DNA of 64,000 nucleotides. It comes from Zarea fungicola (Eukaryota > Ascomycota > Sordariomycetes > Hypocreales > Cordycipitaceae). This document shows, in pieces, positions 49,560-60,150 of the stretch (position 1 is its first letter; every line of letters begins with the position of its first letter). The notes beneath the pieces are model-generated. The model saw only the letters and a program-made list of their open reading frames with translations. It was not told where the DNA came from and made no database searches. Location of the stretch: assembly GCA_900169235.1 (NCBI GenBank), contig FWCC01000174.1:124001-188000 (forward strand), in the 5' to 3' direction. The position numbers and the translations under genes were made by a program.

Positions 49560-50603
49560 TTATGGTGGAGGATGTTGTGGCGGTGGTATTTGCCTTTGCT
49601 CGTCGTCCGTTGCAATGGTGCTTGCAAGAGACGTGTCCGCGGTGGTTGGTTTTTCCGGCACACTAGAAAAGCCGTCATTGCTGCTGCTGTTGCGGTTCTG
49701 TTGCTGCCTCATCTCCGTCACAGACGTCGTCGTCGTCGTCGTCGCGGCGACCACTGGCACGTTTTCTAGCTCGGCGCCGTCACTACCACCTGCCGTCGCC
49801 GCCGCTGCCGCCGCTGCACGACGTTCTTTGGTCTTGCTCCTCCACTGGATCCAAAACAAGACGCCAATGGCCACGAGCAAGAACCCCGTGGTGCACAGCG
49901 CGAGTATGAGCCGGCCCGGATGGCCGGGCAGGTCGTGGTCGATGCGCTCGATCGACCACGGGTAGCAGTGCGACTTGACGAGGACAAACACGCCGAGGCC
50001 CATGTAGAGAAAAGGGATGAGCTTCTCGGCGTAGCGCTGGGCGAGGAGGAGGACATGGCGCTGCTTCATGACGAGCCACGCGGCGAGGCACCAGACGCCG
50101 ACGAGGATGTAAAAGACGACGACGTAGACGGCGATTTCGGCGCCGCGGGTCTGGGAGAAGAGGGGGATGTAGGTGCCGATGTTGTCGCCGCCGTTGATGA
50201 GGGTGATGGTGGCGACTTTGAGTATGATGCGCATGCGCGTGGCGTGTGTCATTTGCAATTCTCCAGCGTCGCCATCTCCGTCACCATCATCATCGTCGCC
50301 GTCGTCGCCGTCAAAGTAGCGACCGAGGAGCAAATCAATCAGACCCCACCAACCCAGCAGCATCGGGAGAAAGCCCAGGAACCCAATAGGCTCCGACGGC
50401 AGGGCCAGCGATATGCCAAAGCCAATCATGCTGATGATGGTTATCGCGGTGAACCCGACATATTGACCAATGGTGATGTTAAGAGGAGACATGCGATTGT
50501 TGGTGGCCGACTCGGCGAAAAAGGTGACGAGGACAAAGATGTCGTCAATGTTGGTGGCGGCAAAGGCGCCGCACGCCGTTCCGATGGCGGCCCCGAACTG
50601 CAT
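49560..50603 (-). CDS. CadD-type cadmium resistance transporter
   Basis: Single exon, 347 aa. It belongs to the Cad family (cadmium resistance transporter, LysE superfamily), likely exporting Cd2+ or a related cation across the plasma membrane. Two related acidic motifs mark the inverted halves: TNIDDIFVLVTFFAE (17-31) and INGGDNIGTYIPLFSQ (136-151). About six hydrophobic segments are seen, with an Asp/Gly-rich loop (DGDDGDDDDGDG, near 98-109) between the halves that could bind metal. The C-terminal 90 residues are Ala/Ser/Thr-rich and cytosolic by inference. The ATG at 50603 (MQFGAAIG) was chosen; the frame extends 14 codons to a TTG. It is the outer member of a four-gene block of cation transporters (49.6-56.7 kb). 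Confidence 0.85.
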   Translation of the reverse strand: MQFGAAIGTACGAFAATNIDDIFVLVTFFAESATNNRMSPLNITIGQYVGFTAITIISMIGFGISLALPSEPIGFLGFLPMLLGWWGLIDLLLGRYFDGDDGDDDDGDGDGDAGELQMTHATRMRIILKVATITLINGGDNIGTYIPLFSQTRGAEIAVYVVVFYILVGVWCLAAWLVMKQRHVLLLAQRYAEKLIPFLYMGLGVFVLVKSHCYPWSIERIDHDLPGHPGRLILALCTTGFLLVAIGVLFWIQWRSKTKERRAAAAAAATAGGSDGAELENVPVVAATTTTTTSVTEMRQQQNRNSSSNDGFSSVPEKPTTADTSLASTIATDDEQRQIPPPQHPPP

Positions 50604-51508
50604 GGCGACCGGCGGCGGCAGCGGCGGCGCTGAGTGGATGGACAAAAGGAAAGGAGATGCGTTTTGGGGAGTGAGAGAGATGAGAGATGGTAAAGGACTG
50701 GTTCTCTGTGTCGAGGTAGGCGATCAGGGCGGAGTGCTTTTTTATTTTCTCCTGGACAGGTGGCTGAGTCCCTAGCGGCTCAAGCTGCGGCCAGCCAAGA
50801 CAGAGACCCTGCAAGGGCCCAACGGGCTAGAAAAAAGACACACAATCAAATGGTGCACCTGGTAGCTTGTCAAAGGTTATGCGAGAATAAATCATAGTAT
50901 AACGGTATCAAGCAGCACCGCTGCTGGGGAGAGAGCGAGAAAACATGGCGACGGCCTAATTTGATGGTTGCGACACGAATTTGGCGGGTGAAACACAAAA
51001 GTGGTGGCGCGTGCATCTAGTGTTGTATCTTGTTTCGGCGGCAAGGCGGGTTACTTCCGGTCTTCGTACGTGCTGACCTAATATAGATGATGCGGCTTTG
51101 CTTGCAATTAAAATAAGCTTGTTATATTGACCAACCTAGAAATTCCCAGTAATCCGTAGTCGCTAACTAGCCCCTTTTATGATTTCAAGCTCGCAAAGTG
51201 GTGCTTGGGAATCAAACCAAAAATTGGCCGAAGCGCCCCGCCAAATGGCAAAAAATATCGGCCAACAATTTTTTATTTCCTTTGGCACTCAAGCCGAGAT
51301 GCGGCGAAACGTCCGACGGAGCGGGCCGATCGTGAATAGTGTCGGCGTACAAGTAGCTTCTGCAACGACAGGTGCGCTAAAATATCAAATTGATGCTCAG
51401 GCTACTCAATCCCTTTATATACAACTATTAGAAAAGAAATAATATCCAGTTTATTTTACCCAAGACTTTGCTTTTCTCTTCTTCTTTTTTTATCGGCATG
51501 AGGTGGCC
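50604..51508. other. Spacer CadD-like / CAX1
   Basis: Promoter side of the CadD-like gene, then the 3' side of CAX1. AT-rich words and one 87-codon open frame (51179-51442) without recognisable features. No gene is called. Confidence 0.5.
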
Positions 51509-52922
51509 TTATACGTCGTCTGGATGCACGAAAAACGCAACACCAATAATGGCATATCTGCAACGCATGGTTAGTTTTCTAATCCAGAAAGCAACACAAA
51601 AAAAAAATGCACAACTATTTCACACTTACGTAGCGACAAGGAGCATCCCCTCAAAATAATTCGTCTTCCCTCCGCGCACCAAGCAGCTCACCACCAACGT
51701 CGACATGCTCAGCACAATCGTCTCAAACGTGTCAAACTGCAGCGACATGTCCTTGCCAATCACCCATCCCACAATGACGAGAAACGGCGTCACAAAGAGC
51801 GAAATCTGCAGTGTGGCCCCGACAATGACGGAAATGGCCAGGTTGATGCGCCCCGTCTGCGACCACTGCACCGTGCCCACAAAACAGCCCGCGTTGCCCA
51901 CAATGGGCACGATAATCAGACCGATGAAGCTGCGGCTGATGCCGAGTGCCTCCACGACCCCGTCAATGCTGTCCACCAGCGCATCTGAGCTGGAGGCGAT
52001 ACCTAGGGTCGCGAGGATGAGCACCGCGCAGCTCGACAGGGCGTGGAGCTTCCGGCCCTCCTCGGCCTCCTCCTCGGCAAAGAGCTCGGCGTGGGTGACG
52101 GACTGAAAGTAGACGTAGAGAATGTAAAAGAGCAGAAGAATTATGGACGTGCTGCGCGACAGGGTCAGAATGTACTCGGCCGTGCCGCCCTCTGACGTCT
52201 CGGTGACGAGGTCGCCCGCGCGCAGAGCCGACGGGAGGATCAGCGAAGTGCAGGAAATGACCATGAGCGATGTCAGGATACCGGCCACGTCGACATTGAT
52301 GTTGACTGTTTGCTTGTCCTGACCGGCAAGAAAAAAGGCTGAGCCCAGGATCTGCGACTTGTACTTAGTGTGTGTGCCCGGACGAACAGAAACCGACAAG
52401 CGGTGGCATACCAATAAAATAGAGGATAAAATACTTCCAATCATACTTGATTGGACAATTCCAATTTCACCTTCTTTCAAGGCACTAATTCCAACCTACA
52501 GTAGCATCATGGTCAGCATGAAACAACAACATGGGCATCAAGTACTTGAGAATAGGAGTCGCGCGTACAATCATCTCAACAGCGTTGCCAAAGGTGGCGT
52601 TGATCAGGCCACCAGCGACAGACCCGACAATGGCAGCCAGCTGCTCTGTCGAGAATGTGAGAATAGAAGCGAGAGGAAGCATGGCCAAAAAGTTGAGTAT
52701 GAAAACCCCCCAGCCGGGAATGCCCCAGTCGGCTCCATACAGACCGAGCGGCAGACAAACGAGGAGCACATTCGTCACGCTGCACTGCAGAGTTGCCTTT
52801 GTAGCATACACCAGTTCATTCTTGATCGCCTCCATGGTGCTCCGGGGCTTGCTGCCGCCGGGAGTCGCGAGCAGCGGCGTTGTGTCTGGGACATCCTGCG
52901 AGAGGCGGTAATGGGACGCCAT
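51509..52922 (-). CDS. CAX/VCX cation-proton exchanger (CAX1), second motif altered
   Basis: Four exons, complement(51509..51557, 51630..52351, 52412..52495, 52569..52922), 402 aa, in phase. The family moves Ca2+ or other divalent cations into the vacuole in exchange for protons. The first alpha repeat is intact: ATFGNAVEMI (109-118), then IVQSSMIGSILSSILL in the 84-nt exon 2. An acidic loop FAEEEAEEG follows at about 237-245. The second repeat reads PIVGNAGCFVGTVQ (GNAGC at 298-302) where active members have GNAAEH, so the catalytic glutamate is replaced. The end is TYAIIGVAFFVHPDDV. Intron 2 (52352-52411) is 60 nt with no in-frame stop, so retention would add 20 residues. It is divergent from CAX2. 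Assignment to the family is secure; transport activity is doubtful. Confidence 0.9.
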
Positions 52923-53377
52923 GATGTGCGGTGTCTGGCGTAGAAATCTACTTTGCCGATCTTCTTTCTAAAAGTTTTTGGCAGGGCTTGGCCACGAGAT
53001 GCCAGGAACGATTTTCTGCCAAGGTGTGTCACACGCCAGGCGGTACAAGTTCTGCAATCATGCAATTGGCAGCAAGTAAAAAAATGTATACGCCAAAGTA
53101 GGCACAAATCAGACAAAACGAGGCGCAGCACAGAAGTTGCTCCTCTCCTGAAACTACTGCGTCCTGACTAAGAACTGACGGCGTCTTTGTCTTGCACCAA
53201 ACCCCACTCAAGACAGATAAAATAATAGCACTCACATTAACTTCCAAACATTTATTTCCGACAAGATCTAGCTTCGGCAAACATTTCACTGCGCCAAGAG
53301 TTTTTAGTGAGCTCGGGAATTTTGTCAGGAAATCTGGGGCAAATTTGGCGGATTTTTGGTCTTGTTTTTTCCTCGTC
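52923..53377. promoter_or_regulatory. Divergent promoter CAX1 / CAX2
   Basis: This 455-bp spacer between divergently transcribed exchanger paralogues is the natural site for shared control. No specific operator was recognised by eye. Confidence 0.5.
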
Positions 53378-55136
53378 ATGGCTTCACCAAACGCCGCATT
53401 CCGCCAACGCCACAACCAAGCCGCCATGCCATCAACCTCCACCTCATCCACGGCGTCGACGTCCTCTTCGGCGTCGCATCACGGACCTAGTGAGACTACC
53501 TCTGCCACTGGCTCTGGCTCTACCGCTGCAGGCGGCGGTGGCTTGTTGCGGGCCGCCGTCGACGACCAAGAAGGCGTCGCCGATACCCCGAGACGGGGCA
53601 GTGCCGTTGAAGAAGCGGCGGCGGTGGCGCCAAGGCTGCTTCGCCGCTCGGATACCGTTGGCCAGATTGCTCTGATGCTTAGCGACGATTACATTGGCGA
53701 GAGCAAACCATTGTTACTCGTGGTGCCTATTGCCATCATTGTCGCTTGCATCCCGCATGTGCCCGATACGCTCGCCTTTCTCCTCAATGCCGTGGCCCTG
53801 GTGCCCCTGGCGGCCCTCAACATCCTGACCGTCTTGACCATGACGAGGAACGCGCGAGTCTGGGGTGGGTTGCTGCGCGCCGTCGGGGGAAACTCGACTG
53901 AGTTTGTCGTAAGTGCATCTGATATGACAGCGTTTCCTCTCAAATTCTTATGATTACTCTGCTAACAAGGTTCATAACTAACCAGCTGAGCGCCGTTGCG
54001 CTGTCATACGGCGAGAGTGCTCTTGTCCAGCAAACCATGATTGGAATCATTATCAACTATTCACTCCTGGTATGTTGAATAACTGGAGTTCTCCCAGTGT
54101 ATAACTTTACTGACAAGTCATGGCTAGGTTCTCGGTGGCAGCTTCCTCCACGCCAGCTACGGCAAAAAGGACGCCGCCTTTAGCAAATCAAGAACAGGCA
54201 TCATGTCCTCCCTCGTCATGGTCACATCCTTTTGCCTCGTCATCCCGACTATAATGTCCCTCACTACGCAGTCAGAAGGGCTCGACTCGCCCGAGGCCCT
54301 CCGCCGCGGCATTCTTAACCTGTCCCACATGACGGCCACGGCGCTCGTCTTCCTCTTCTTTACCTACCTCTCCTTTCGCTTCGTCACCCACGGCCAGTTC
54401 TTCCCCGTGAATCCCGGCGCGGCGCAGTTCAACCCCGATAGCCGAACAAACTCACGTCTGGATCCTAAGCAACAGCAGCAGCAAACTCTGGCGGGCCCCC
54501 TGGCGCTCGGCCTCGGTTTGCTGGGGAGCCTGGTGTGCACGACCATTTGCGCCAGCTTCCTTCTGCGTAGCATGAACGGGGCCGCAGCCACGATGCAAAT
54601 CACCAAAACGTTCATCGCCATGGTGATTCTGCCGCTCATTGTCAGCTCGGCCAAGTCGATTAGCATCGTGCGCCACGCACGGCCCGAGGACTCGGAAAAC
54701 ACGCAAATGAGCCGACTGGACTTTGCGATCCGATCCGTCATGACCAATGTGCTGGACGCGCTGCTCTTCAACATTCCTCTACTGGTATTTCTCGGATGGG
54801 CACTGAACCAGCCGCTGGTGCTTGTTTTTGGCTTGTTTGACGCCGTCGTCTTTCTCCTTTCCGTCACCATTATGACGTTTCTCGTCCGGTACGGCAAGAC
54901 GACTTATTTTGAGAGCCTTATGCTCATGGGAACGTATGTCATGATACCTCATTGTTTGCTTTCTTTCTACTTTTTTGGTTATAAAGTCCCATTCTGAACC
55001 GTCCTAACTCTAAAAAAAAATTTCTAGATATCTCTCCATGGCCATTGTCTCGTTTGTCCGACCCGAACTCCAAGCCAATGTCGCGCCAGCGCCGGCTTTT
55101 ATTCACACTTCTCTCCCCCAAGCAAGCCTTTTGTAG
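53378..55136 (+). CDS. CAX/VCX-like cation exchanger (CAX2), divergent
   Basis: Four exons, 53378..53908, 53986..54069, 54128..54933 and 55028..55136, 509 aa, in phase. The N-terminal 95 residues are Ser/Thr/Ala-rich. The first repeat is GGNSTEFV (GNSTE at 171-175) followed by LVQQTMIGIIINYSLL in an 84-nt exon 2, matching the exon pattern of the two neighbours. In the second repeat the expected GNAAEH is LIVSSAKSISI (SSAKS at 378-382), so the second glutamate is missing. Membrane segments are otherwise retained (about 10-11), and the tail after the last helix is short. It probably descends from a vacuolar Ca2+/H+ exchanger, but substrate and activity are uncertain. It is divergent from CAX1 and convergent with CAX3, with only 12 bp between the stop codons. 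Confidence 0.85.
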
Positions 55137-55148
55137 AATTTTTTAAAT

Positions 55149-56651
55149 TTAATGAAACGGCTCGACAAAATAAGCCGTTGCAATAATCGTATATCTGAGC
55201 AGAAGAATAGAGGAGTTTTTGATTAGCCTTTGTAAAATCCCAGTTTCTATGCATTGAGATTTGAGATTTGAGATTTGATTTGAAATGTTGAAACTTACAC
55301 GCAAAGAAACATCATGCCGTGGAGATAGGTGTATTGCCGGTCTTGCAGGACCTGGTTGACCAGCACAATGGCAAAGAGCAGGACGCACGTCTGCGACATT
55401 TCAAAGTACAGATCCATCTTCTTGCCAATGACCCAGCCGACAATCACCAGGGCGGGGAGCACAAAGAGGGCAATCTGCAGGATGCTGCCCACGATGACGG
55501 CAATGGCAAAGTCAATCTTTTGCTTCTTGACCGCCGCCAGCACCTGCGTCAGCTCCGAGGCGTTGCTCGCCACGGGGATGATGACGAGCGCGATGAAGGT
55601 CTGGCTGACACCCAGCGCCCGGACCGTCTCGTCGAGGCGCTGCATGATGTTGTACGTGGACAGGCCGATGGTGAGGGAGCTCAGCACCAGAGTGACGGAG
55701 GCGGTGGAGATGGCGCGCATGGAGGGCGTGTCGTCGGCCCCAGCACCGCTTTCGTAATCTCGAGTTGCGGCATTGCTGCTGCTGCGGTGTGTAGTAGGAA
55801 TCACGTCCTCGCTACGGTCACTGGCGGCATCGCTGGCATCCTCGCCGTCGCCGTCGTCTTGCTCGTCAAACAGGGACCGATGCGTCTTGTGCTGAAAGTA
55901 CAGGTAGGCGACGTAGACGAGGAGTAGGACGCCGCTGGTGGCCCGGCTAAAGGAGACGATGCGCTGCTTCATGCTGGGGCCCTTGCCACTGCCCTTGTCG
56001 TCGTCGGCGTGGGGAAGGGCGGCGTAGAGGGCGGTGGGGAGGACCATGGCCATGGAGGCGACGAGCATGAGGGAGGAGAGCGAGTCGACGAGGGCCGAGT
56101 TGACGAACAAGACGCCTTTGGAGCGGGCACCGACGATGATGCATATTCCTTGGACCTGGCAAACATTATATTGAGTTAGCAAAAGCAAGAGACAAAACAC
56201 GTTATGAGAAAAACTATAAATAAAATTAAATAAATTGGTTGTGTACCAGCAAAATGTCATTAAGAATGCTGCCCATCATGGCTGATTGGGCAACGCTCAT
56301 GTTGTTCTGGGTAATGGCCATGATACCGACCTGGAAACAAAGACAATAGTTAGTTACTGAAGAAACACAATTTTTTGGCACAGGCAGCACATTACGCACA
56401 ATCAATTCGACTGTATTTCCCAACGATGCATTCACCAACCCACCGACCAACCCTCCCCAGCGCTCGCTCAGCGTGTCCGACGCATCAGAGATGAGCCCAG
56501 ACAGGGGGATGATGGCGAGAAAGTTAAAGGCAAAGACGGCGACGGGAGCCCAGTGGTACGCCGACGCTAGAAACCCCAGCGGCGCAAATACAAGGAGCAG
56601 ATTCAGGTTGAGCAGTTTCCGCGCCTGGCGCAACATGTTGACTCGTGCCAT
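55149..56651 (-). CDS. CAX/VCX cation-proton exchanger (CAX3), both motifs kept
   Basis: Four exons, complement(55149..55194, 55299..56155, 56247..56330, 56400..56651), 412 aa, in phase. The first repeat has ASLGNTVELI (75-84) and AQSAMMGSILNDILL in the 84-nt exon 2. The second repeat has IPVASNASELTQVL with Glu313 at the catalytic position, so it is the member of the trio most likely to transport Ca2+ or another divalent cation into the vacuole. A long acidic loop (DEQDDGDGEDASDAASDRSED, roughly 210-228) lies between the halves. The short last exon encodes YTIIATAYFVEPFH, the usual final helix. The ATG of MARVNMLRQ is used; the frame upstream reaches only a TTG. The N-terminus is short compared with typical VCX1, lacking much of the regulatory tail. 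Confidence 0.88.
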
Positions 56652-58372
56652 TTGGTTTTTGCCTCGTCTGTTCCTCCTCTCTCGTTTGCTCTCTCTCTCT
56701 TTTTTTTCTCCACCTCGACGTGAAGTGAGGTGAACGATTGGTTCAATCAAGGGGAAAAAAACGCTTGACGCTACCCAGTCCTACGTGACCAATTTCTTGG
56801 CGCCGGAAATATCGTCGGCGAACAAAGGGGAGAGCGGCAGGCGGGGAGCCACTGATCTGTCCGGGCTTCTCCCGACAAGCTAGGGGCAGTCCGTCCTCCG
56901 TAGATGGCTTGGGGATGACGGGGGCTTGTGTGGTGGGCTCGATGGAATAAGAGAGAGTAAAGCCCAGTCAGGGTGGCGATGAATAAACAAGTCAGGTGCA
57001 AAAAGGCATCAGTACCGCTCGTAATTCCTCTCTGCGGTGTGGTTTCATGCTGACTGGATGGGAATGAGGCAGTGCAAAATGCAGGGACAGGTTTTAGTAG
57101 TACTTGGACTAGTTTTACTGCCGTCGACCGGCACAAAGACAATATAAAGATGTACTTTTATTGGCAACTGAAAACTTGACCTGCCCTCACCCCGCTGGAG
57201 CATGCCAGGGTACCAAATAGCTTGCTGCTGCCGTACGTTACTTGGAGAGTATCCATGTGGTCAAGCTGAATGGGTTTAATCTATATATTTGTGTGTTCAA
57301 AAGAATAAGAAGAAGAAGAAGAACTGCAAAGAATTTACAAGAAATTTACAAGAAATTTACAAGAAATTTACAAAATGAAATTAAAATGTCAACATTGTAC
57401 AAACATACCGGCGACCTGCTACCACAGTTGAACCCGGACCAAGCCAACACATGCCTTGCTCTCTACTTTACAACACATGTACTCAGTTCTATAATACTTG
57501 ACAGTTGTCCTCTTCTTATTTTGTATGTCATTCCAAACTGCATCTCAAGTTGTCATCTTACAACATTGGTCTCGGAGCTTTGCTCCCAGCTATATAACGG
57601 TGCATGACTTCTACATAAGTACAAATGTGGATGCGGACACAGTTTACTAGCAGTCCACAAGGGCCATCTCCCGCTGCATCACCTTTTGAACCCAAACAAA
57701 ATCAAAGTGGCTGCTGCTTCTGTCTTTATACGCTGTGTAGCGTGCAATCGCGCTCAACCCGGTGATTGGACTGATAACGTGGGTTGCAGTAGAAGAAAGG
57801 CTTGAGTTGACACGCACAAGTAGCGAGTGTTAGCCGCCGCTTACATTATTATGGGTGTTGGAAAGTCAAAGCTCATCTTCACAAGTTTGACGCTTGGACA
57901 CACAATTGGAACCGTGCGTAAAGAACACATTTATGACATACTGAAAATAATGAATTAAATAATGAGTCTTTAGCGTTGGGATTAAACCTGATTAATAAGA
58001 CATGCAAATAAAAATTACCGAGATAAAAAGCTGTTCATGGATCGCCCTTTACTGCCATTTCCTTGCGTTTTAAAAGCATATTTAATAGCGTCATTCCTCC
58101 ACAACCGCAAAGACCTTATATTTCCCGGGCGCTCCATTGCCGCACAATCCATTTATATTAAAGTTTTCAGGGAGTTGAAAGTCACTGGGCAATGGTTGTG
58201 TTCTTATTGAAATGTGTAACTATGACTGTGGTGTTGGGAAATACATGTAAAGTAGCTGCTCTTGTTGCCCCACTCTGCATTTCCCCTGGCATCATCAAGA
58301 ATACGCAACACTCAAAACAGCTTCAAACACCACTTTCATCAACACCACGGATATCTAAATATTCCGTCCAGC
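56652..58372. other. Spacer CAX3 / peroxiredoxin
   Basis: CAX3 promoter at the left, with a CT-rich leader-like tract (56.66-56.72 kb). Further right is an AT-rich part with a tandem repeat of AGAAATTTACA at 57330-57372 preceded by a GAA-rich run. The 121-codon open frame at 57242 runs through this repeat and is not called. No gene was recognised. Confidence 0.5.
57330..57372. repeat. AGAAATTTACA tandem repeat
   Basis: Three perfect 11-bp copies (57340-57372) are preceded by a copy lacking one A (57330-57339). The repeat is non-coding and AT-rich. Confidence 0.9.
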
Positions 58373-59135
58373 ATGGCCTTCCGCGCTCCCATCCGTGCAG
58401 TCTCACTCGCCCGCCCTTCTATGCGGGCTTTCCACTCAACCCCCAGGGCTCTGATTCGCACTGGTGATGCTATCCCCGAGACGGACGGCCTCTTTGAGAA
58501 CTCGGCCGCCGCCAAGGTCAGCCTCGCCGAGGAGTTCAAGTCTGGCAATGGATACATTGTCGGCGTGCCCGGTGCCTTTACCGGCACCTGCTCTAGCAAG
58601 CACATTCCTTCTTACATCAACAGCCCCAAGCTCAAGGACGCAGGCAAGGTGTTTGTTGTCTCTGTGAATGACCCTTTTGTGTACGTTGCCAGAATCACTA
58701 CCAGCATGCGCAAAGTTGAGAGAGAGCGAGAGGGAGAATAGTCCTGCTAATCAAATGTTTTTGCCAATTTAGCATGAAGGCGTGGGCAGAACAGCTCGAC
58801 CCTGCTGGTGAGACTGGCGTAAGTAATAATCATTTCGGAGAAGATGAGCAAGTTTCTAACAGCCAATTCAAAAGATTCGCTTCATTGCCGACCCTACGGC
58901 TGCCTTCACCAAGGCCATTGATATGGGCTTCGATGGTGCCGCTGCCATCCTTGGCGGTACGCGCAGCCAGCGCTTCGCTCTCAAGGTGGAGGACGGTGCC
59001 GTGACCAAGGTGCATCTCGAGGCTGATGCTACGGCAGCTGATGGTACTTGAGTTCTTGTTCCCGCCGATACGTACATTTTCCCACTAACTAGCTGTTCTT
59101 GTTTAGTCACCATGGCCGAAAAGGTACTTGAATAA
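58373..59135 (+). CDS. PRX5/AhpC-type peroxiredoxin, mitochondrial
   Basis: Four exons, 58373..58680, 58773..58818, 58875..59043 and 59107..59135, 183 aa, in phase; the last exon is only 29 nt. It reduces hydrogen peroxide and alkyl hydroperoxides. The first 28 residues are Arg/Ser/Ala-rich without acidic residues (FRAPIRAVSLARPSMRAFHS), a typical matrix-targeting sequence. The peroxidatic cysteine is Cys73 in VPGAFTGTCSSKHIP; the family usually has PGAFTPTCS, so one Pro is Gly. NDPFVMKAWAEQL and LGGTRSQRFALKVEDG are family strings. No other cysteine is present, so it should work as a 1-Cys enzyme needing an outside thiol (glutathione or glutaredoxin). The C-terminus VTMAEKVLE is typical. Confidence 0.92.
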
Positions 59136-60150
59136 TTCGGCTGTACAATACAAACCCGTGGGGAGGTGATTTATTGGATCGTTACATTGGGGAGTTAAAA
59201 TTAGACTGTGCAGACGAAATACTGATAGCACAGATCCGTACCATATTGAGCTTTCGCTTTACGCAGCCCATGCTAGTGTATGAGGACAAGACAGTGGAAA
59301 GGAGATTTTGAGCCGTACTTGTTATGCGTCTAGCAAGCCCCTCCTGTTCTAGTTGAGATTTTATTTCTTCAACTTTCCGGCTACAGAGAATCCTGCACAT
59401 GGCGAAACTAGTTGTTGTTTGTGATCACGCGCCAACCTCAGCCTGACAGTTTGGCAACCTAATTAGGCACCTCACTCTGTGGTGGGGCTTGGACTTGTAG
59501 ATGCGCACCAGTAGGCACTCATACTAATTAATGCCTATTAGTTGACTGATAGCGTTTGCTCATTCCGTCTTCAGGCAGCATGGAGGGGCTGCCCTGCCTG
59601 GATGCACCATGACTCAGCCGCCGAGGATAGCCCGGTACGTCACTTCCAAGTCTCGATCCGTCGTTGGACTCGTTTGCTCAGCCTTTTCATACATGTTTTA
59701 CTCTGCTGCTTTGGAATCAGTCTTCCGTCATATCCTGCCGCTTCCTCTGCACGGCTCTCCCTCTATGCACAAATCTGTTTTTGTCACCAGCGTGTCGCCA
59801 TAGCCCTCGCCTCGCCACCTGGGTCCTTCACCGTCCCACACCCGCTCAACGACATCAAACGGCGAAAGCCACGCCGCAACCAGGCACCAGACTCTTGTTG
59901 CGGGTTAAAAATTACACTCTCGGTGATTTTTTCTTTGTCTGCCAGCCGTGGAAGCTCGACTCACCCAGCTGCAGACGTGTGTACATCGGCACTGTTGCAT
60001 TTGTCTTGACAAACCGCCACCATTTCCCCCTCCACACGCAAGCGAAAGGCCGCTGAGACGATCATCCCATCCAACGCGGCAAACAAGAAGCTCATCGTCT
60101 CAGCAGCCGAGCCCCAGCCTGGCCCTCCGACCCCCATAACCACTACCGGC
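59136..60150. other. Spacer peroxiredoxin / RBR ligase
   Basis: Peroxiredoxin 3' side, then a C/T-rich region that is probably promoter and leader of the RBR gene (59.55-60.15 kb). Open frames of up to 155 codons there lack domains and overlap in different frames, so none is called. Confidence 0.5.

Noticed and set aside
50604..50645. 14-codon N-terminal extension of the CadD-like protein
   Set aside because: It needs a TTG start and encodes only Pro/Ser low complexity; the ATG at 50603 starts directly at the first membrane segment.
57242..57607. 121-codon frame upstream of the peroxiredoxin gene
   Set aside because: Its Arg/Lys-rich part is made by a GAA run and the 11-bp tandem repeat. 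No domain or plausible gene structure.
59542..60009. 155-codon frame before the RBR ligase
   Set aside because: It is probably the leader or promoter of the RBR gene, with overlapping open frames in several phases and no motif.
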